This document shows positions 62,692-64,000 of a stretch of DNA of 64,000 nt, piece after piece. Numbering within the stretch: the stretch's first letter is position 1; each line of letters begins with the position of its first letter. The notes under the pieces are model-generated. The model saw only the letters and a list, made by a program, of their open reading frames with translations. It ran no database searches and was not told where the DNA came from. A program made the position numbers and the translations under genes. Origin of the DNA: Mesorhizobium loti (GTDB taxonomy: Bacteria; Pseudomonadota; Alphaproteobacteria; Rhizobiales; Rhizobiaceae); assembly GCF_013170705.1 (NCBI RefSeq), contig NZ_CP033334.1, positions 3,201,501 through 3,265,500 on the forward strand, read 5' to 3'.

Positions 62692-63387
62692 CTACACCGC
62701 CGTGCCGACCAGCGCGCCGATGCCGGCGGTGAGCGCCATGGCGAAGGCACCCCAGAAGGTGACGCGCAGCGTTGCTCGAAGGATGTTGGCTCCGCCCGCC
62801 CTGGCGCCGATGGCGCCCAGCAAGGCGAGGAAAAGCAGGGACGCCACCGAGACAGCCGGCACCAGCATGGAGGCGGGCGACACCAGCACCATGAGCAGTG
62901 GCATGGCCGCGCCCACGCTGAAGGTCGCCGCCGAGGTCAGCGCCGCCTGGATCGGCCGCGCCGTGGTCATTTCGGAGATGCCGAGTTCGTCATGGGCATG
63001 CGCGGCCAGAGCATCCCTGGTCATCAGCTGCTCGGCGACCTGGCGCGCCAGGCCTGCCTCCAGCCCGCGCTTGACGTAAATCTGCGCCAGTTCCTCGCGC
63101 TCGAATTCGGGCTGGGACCTGAGTTCCTCGCGTTCGCGGGCGAGGTCGGCATTCTCGGTGTCCGACTGGGAGCTGACCGAGACATACTCGCCAGCCGCCA
63201 TCGACATGGCGCCCGCCACCAGGCCGGCTATGCCGGCGACCAGAACCTGCGAAGTCGGTGCCGCGGCCGACGCCACGCCGACGATCAGGCTGGCGGTCGA
63301 GACGATCCCGTCATTGGCCCCCAGCACGGCGGCGCGCAGCCAGCCGATGCGTGACACCAAATGGTTTTCGACATGCAGGCGGCTCAT
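62692..63387 (-). CDS. VIT1/CCC1-family iron/manganese transporter
   Basis: 231 residues. The VIT1 start HLVSRIGWLRAAVLGANDGIVSTASLIVGVA, with the ligand-region GANDGIVS, and helix 2 LVAGAMSMAAGEYVSVSSQSDTENAD, with the metal-binding AAGEYVSVSSQ, are clear. A cytoplasmic charged stretch lies at about 78-140, and two more helix pairs follow. It moves Fe2+ or Mn2+ out of the cytoplasm. It overlaps the OsmC gene by 4 bases (ATGA), so metal export and peroxide defence are expressed together. Confidence 0.9.
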   Translation of the reverse strand: MSRLHVENHLVSRIGWLRAAVLGANDGIVSTASLIVGVASAAAPTSQVLVAGIAGLVAGAMSMAAGEYVSVSSQSDTENADLAREREELRSQPEFEREELAQIYVKRGLEAGLARQVAEQLMTRDALAAHAHDELGISEMTTARPIQAALTSAATFSVGAAMPLLMVLVSPASMLVPAVSVASLLFLALLGAIGARAGGANILRATLRVTFWGAFAMALTAGIGALVGTAV

Positions 63388-63788
63388 GCTTTTCTCCGGA
63401 TCGTGCCTTCGAGTTTCGTGGCGACGGCGACTGTATTGGAAATCGTGCCGTATTTGCGGACGTTCTTGTGCAGCAGCTCCAGCCGCTGGTCGGTTTCATC
63501 GGTGTCGACGACAAGCTCATAGTCGATGGAGGCAATCCCCGGCGGGCTGTCGCGCCGAACGGCATGCAACGCGACCCTGACGCCGCGCAGCTTGAAACCG
63601 AGCATCGGGGTGACGCGCTCGATGCCCTTGATCATGCAGGCGCCAACGGCCGCCAGAAGCAGTTCGGCCGGATTGAAGGCATCGGCCCGGCCCTCGAGAC
63701 AGGTGTCGAGAACAAGCGCGGCGTTCTTGGTCGTGGCCACGCTGCCTCGCGCATCGGTCCGTCTGGCTTCAATGCTGTATTCGAACAT
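63384..63788 (-). CDS. OsmC-family peroxiredoxin-like protein
   Basis: 134 residues. The OsmC pattern NPAELLLAAVGACMIKGIERV holds the conserved Cys (ACMI, about residue 51). The second cysteine of true OsmC/Ohr (in the xxCPV motif) is not visible: the C-terminal region reads LLHKNVRKYGTISNTV, with no Cys. So hydroperoxide reduction by the classical pair is doubtful; YhfA-like members lack it as well. It is translationally coupled with the metal transporter downstream. Confidence 0.85.
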   Translation of the reverse strand: MFEYSIEARRTDARGSVATTKNAALVLDTCLEGRADAFNPAELLLAAVGACMIKGIERVTPMLGFKLRGVRVALHAVRRDSPPGIASIDYELVVDTDETDQRLELLHKNVRKYGTISNTVAVATKLEGTIRRKA

Positions 63789-63897
63789 GGTGCCACCTGC
63801 TTCGCAGCCCGCCTGGCGGGCGCCGTTCCAGTGTTTCTAGCCTCTTTGCAGGAAGCAGAAGTTGATCCAGGTCAGAATCAGGTCGCCCTGACCCTTT

Positions 63898-64000
63898 TTA
63901 CGTGCGCAGCACCCGGTAGATCGCGGGGATGACCAGCACCGTCAGCAGCGTCGAGGAGGCCAGGCCGAACAGTAGCGAGATCGCCAGCCCCTGGAAGATC
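63898..64000 (-). CDS. RND efflux transporter, C-terminal end only
   Basis: The minus strand reads IFQGLAISLLFGLASSTLLTVLVIPAIYRVLRT and stop (TAA at 63898-63900) from the window edge. LLFGLxxSTLLTLLVIPAIY is the last helix of AcrB/CusA-type RND pumps, inner-membrane transporters in three-part efflux systems. Only 34 residues are in the window, so drug or metal type cannot be told. It stands on the same strand as, and upstream of, the OsmC/VIT pair. Confidence 0.8.
   Translation of the reverse strand, partial: IFQGLAISLLFGLASSTLLTVLVIPAIYRVLRT

Overview
The window is GC-rich, densely coded DNA from an alphaproteobacterium of the order Hyphomicrobiales, most likely Mesorhizobium or a close relative. 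The genus is an inference from protein character, from a groESL operon preceded by a CIRCE operator, from several families of palindromic intergenic repeats of rhizobial type, and from the many ABC uptake systems each paired with its own regulator. There are no phage, transposase, integrase, CRISPR or rRNA genes. One tRNA gene (Cys) is present. The sequence looks like ordinary chromosome with accessory catabolic and stress modules.

Layout. 1-9.8 kb: a truncated multi-PAS sensor protein, a cation/proton antiporter carrying universal-stress domains, a DUF2270 membrane protein, a large DUF2235 hydrolase-fold membrane protein, and an MFS exporter divergent from its LysR regulator. 10.9-19.8 kb: a polar amino-acid ABC importer with a DoeB/EutE-like deacylase and a EutB-like PLP dehydratase, an IclR regulator, a creatinase/ectoine-hydrolase-like M24 protein and a protein made of three fused Rid domains, closed by a TetR regulator. 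It resembles ectoine degradation but is not that pathway as known. 19.8-25.7 kb: a ribose-type ABC importer, ribokinase, RbsD mutarotase and an aberrant PanB-like protein in one operon. 25.9-34.3 kb: a PhyH dioxygenase with a divergent AraC regulator, ChaC, an NmrA remnant, an ArsR-SRPBCC-VOC-DUF1801 cluster, an acyltransferase and a PAS-GGDEF cyclase.

34.5-40.7 kb: tRNA-Cys, four small genes of unknown role, CIRCE-groES-groEL, a GYD protein, a free methionine-R-sulfoxide reductase and a Sel1-repeat protein of lower GC. 40.9-50.7 kb: a YeiH-type transporter, a parDE module whose toxin is frameshifted, a LysR regulator divergent from cupin/aldo-keto reductase/SDR genes, an acetyltransferase and ACT-domain pair preceded by what looks like an arginine-rich leader peptide and attenuator, an aldehyde dehydrogenase, and an Xre/RES toxin-antitoxin pair. 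50.8-64 kb: an ArsR regulator with two cysteines upstream of an old yellow enzyme, a TSUP transporter, a universal stress protein, a secreted phosphatase, an ECF41-like sigma factor next to an SDR, a pair of small secreted paralogues of which the second is frameshifted, a pseudouridine synthase, a secreted two-repeat cysteine-rich protein, a VIT1/CCC1 transporter with OsmC, and the end of an RND efflux pump.

Two dispersed repeat families stand out. Three copies of a roughly 190-210 bp element with long inverted ends lie at 27.8, 31.4 and 49.3 kb. Two copies of a shorter palindrome lie at 46.4 and 57.1 kb. Four genes look broken or decayed: the NmrA remnant, parE, the second small secreted paralogue, and possibly the odd tRNA-Cys. 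The most novel element is the candidate arginine attenuator at 46.5-46.7 kb.
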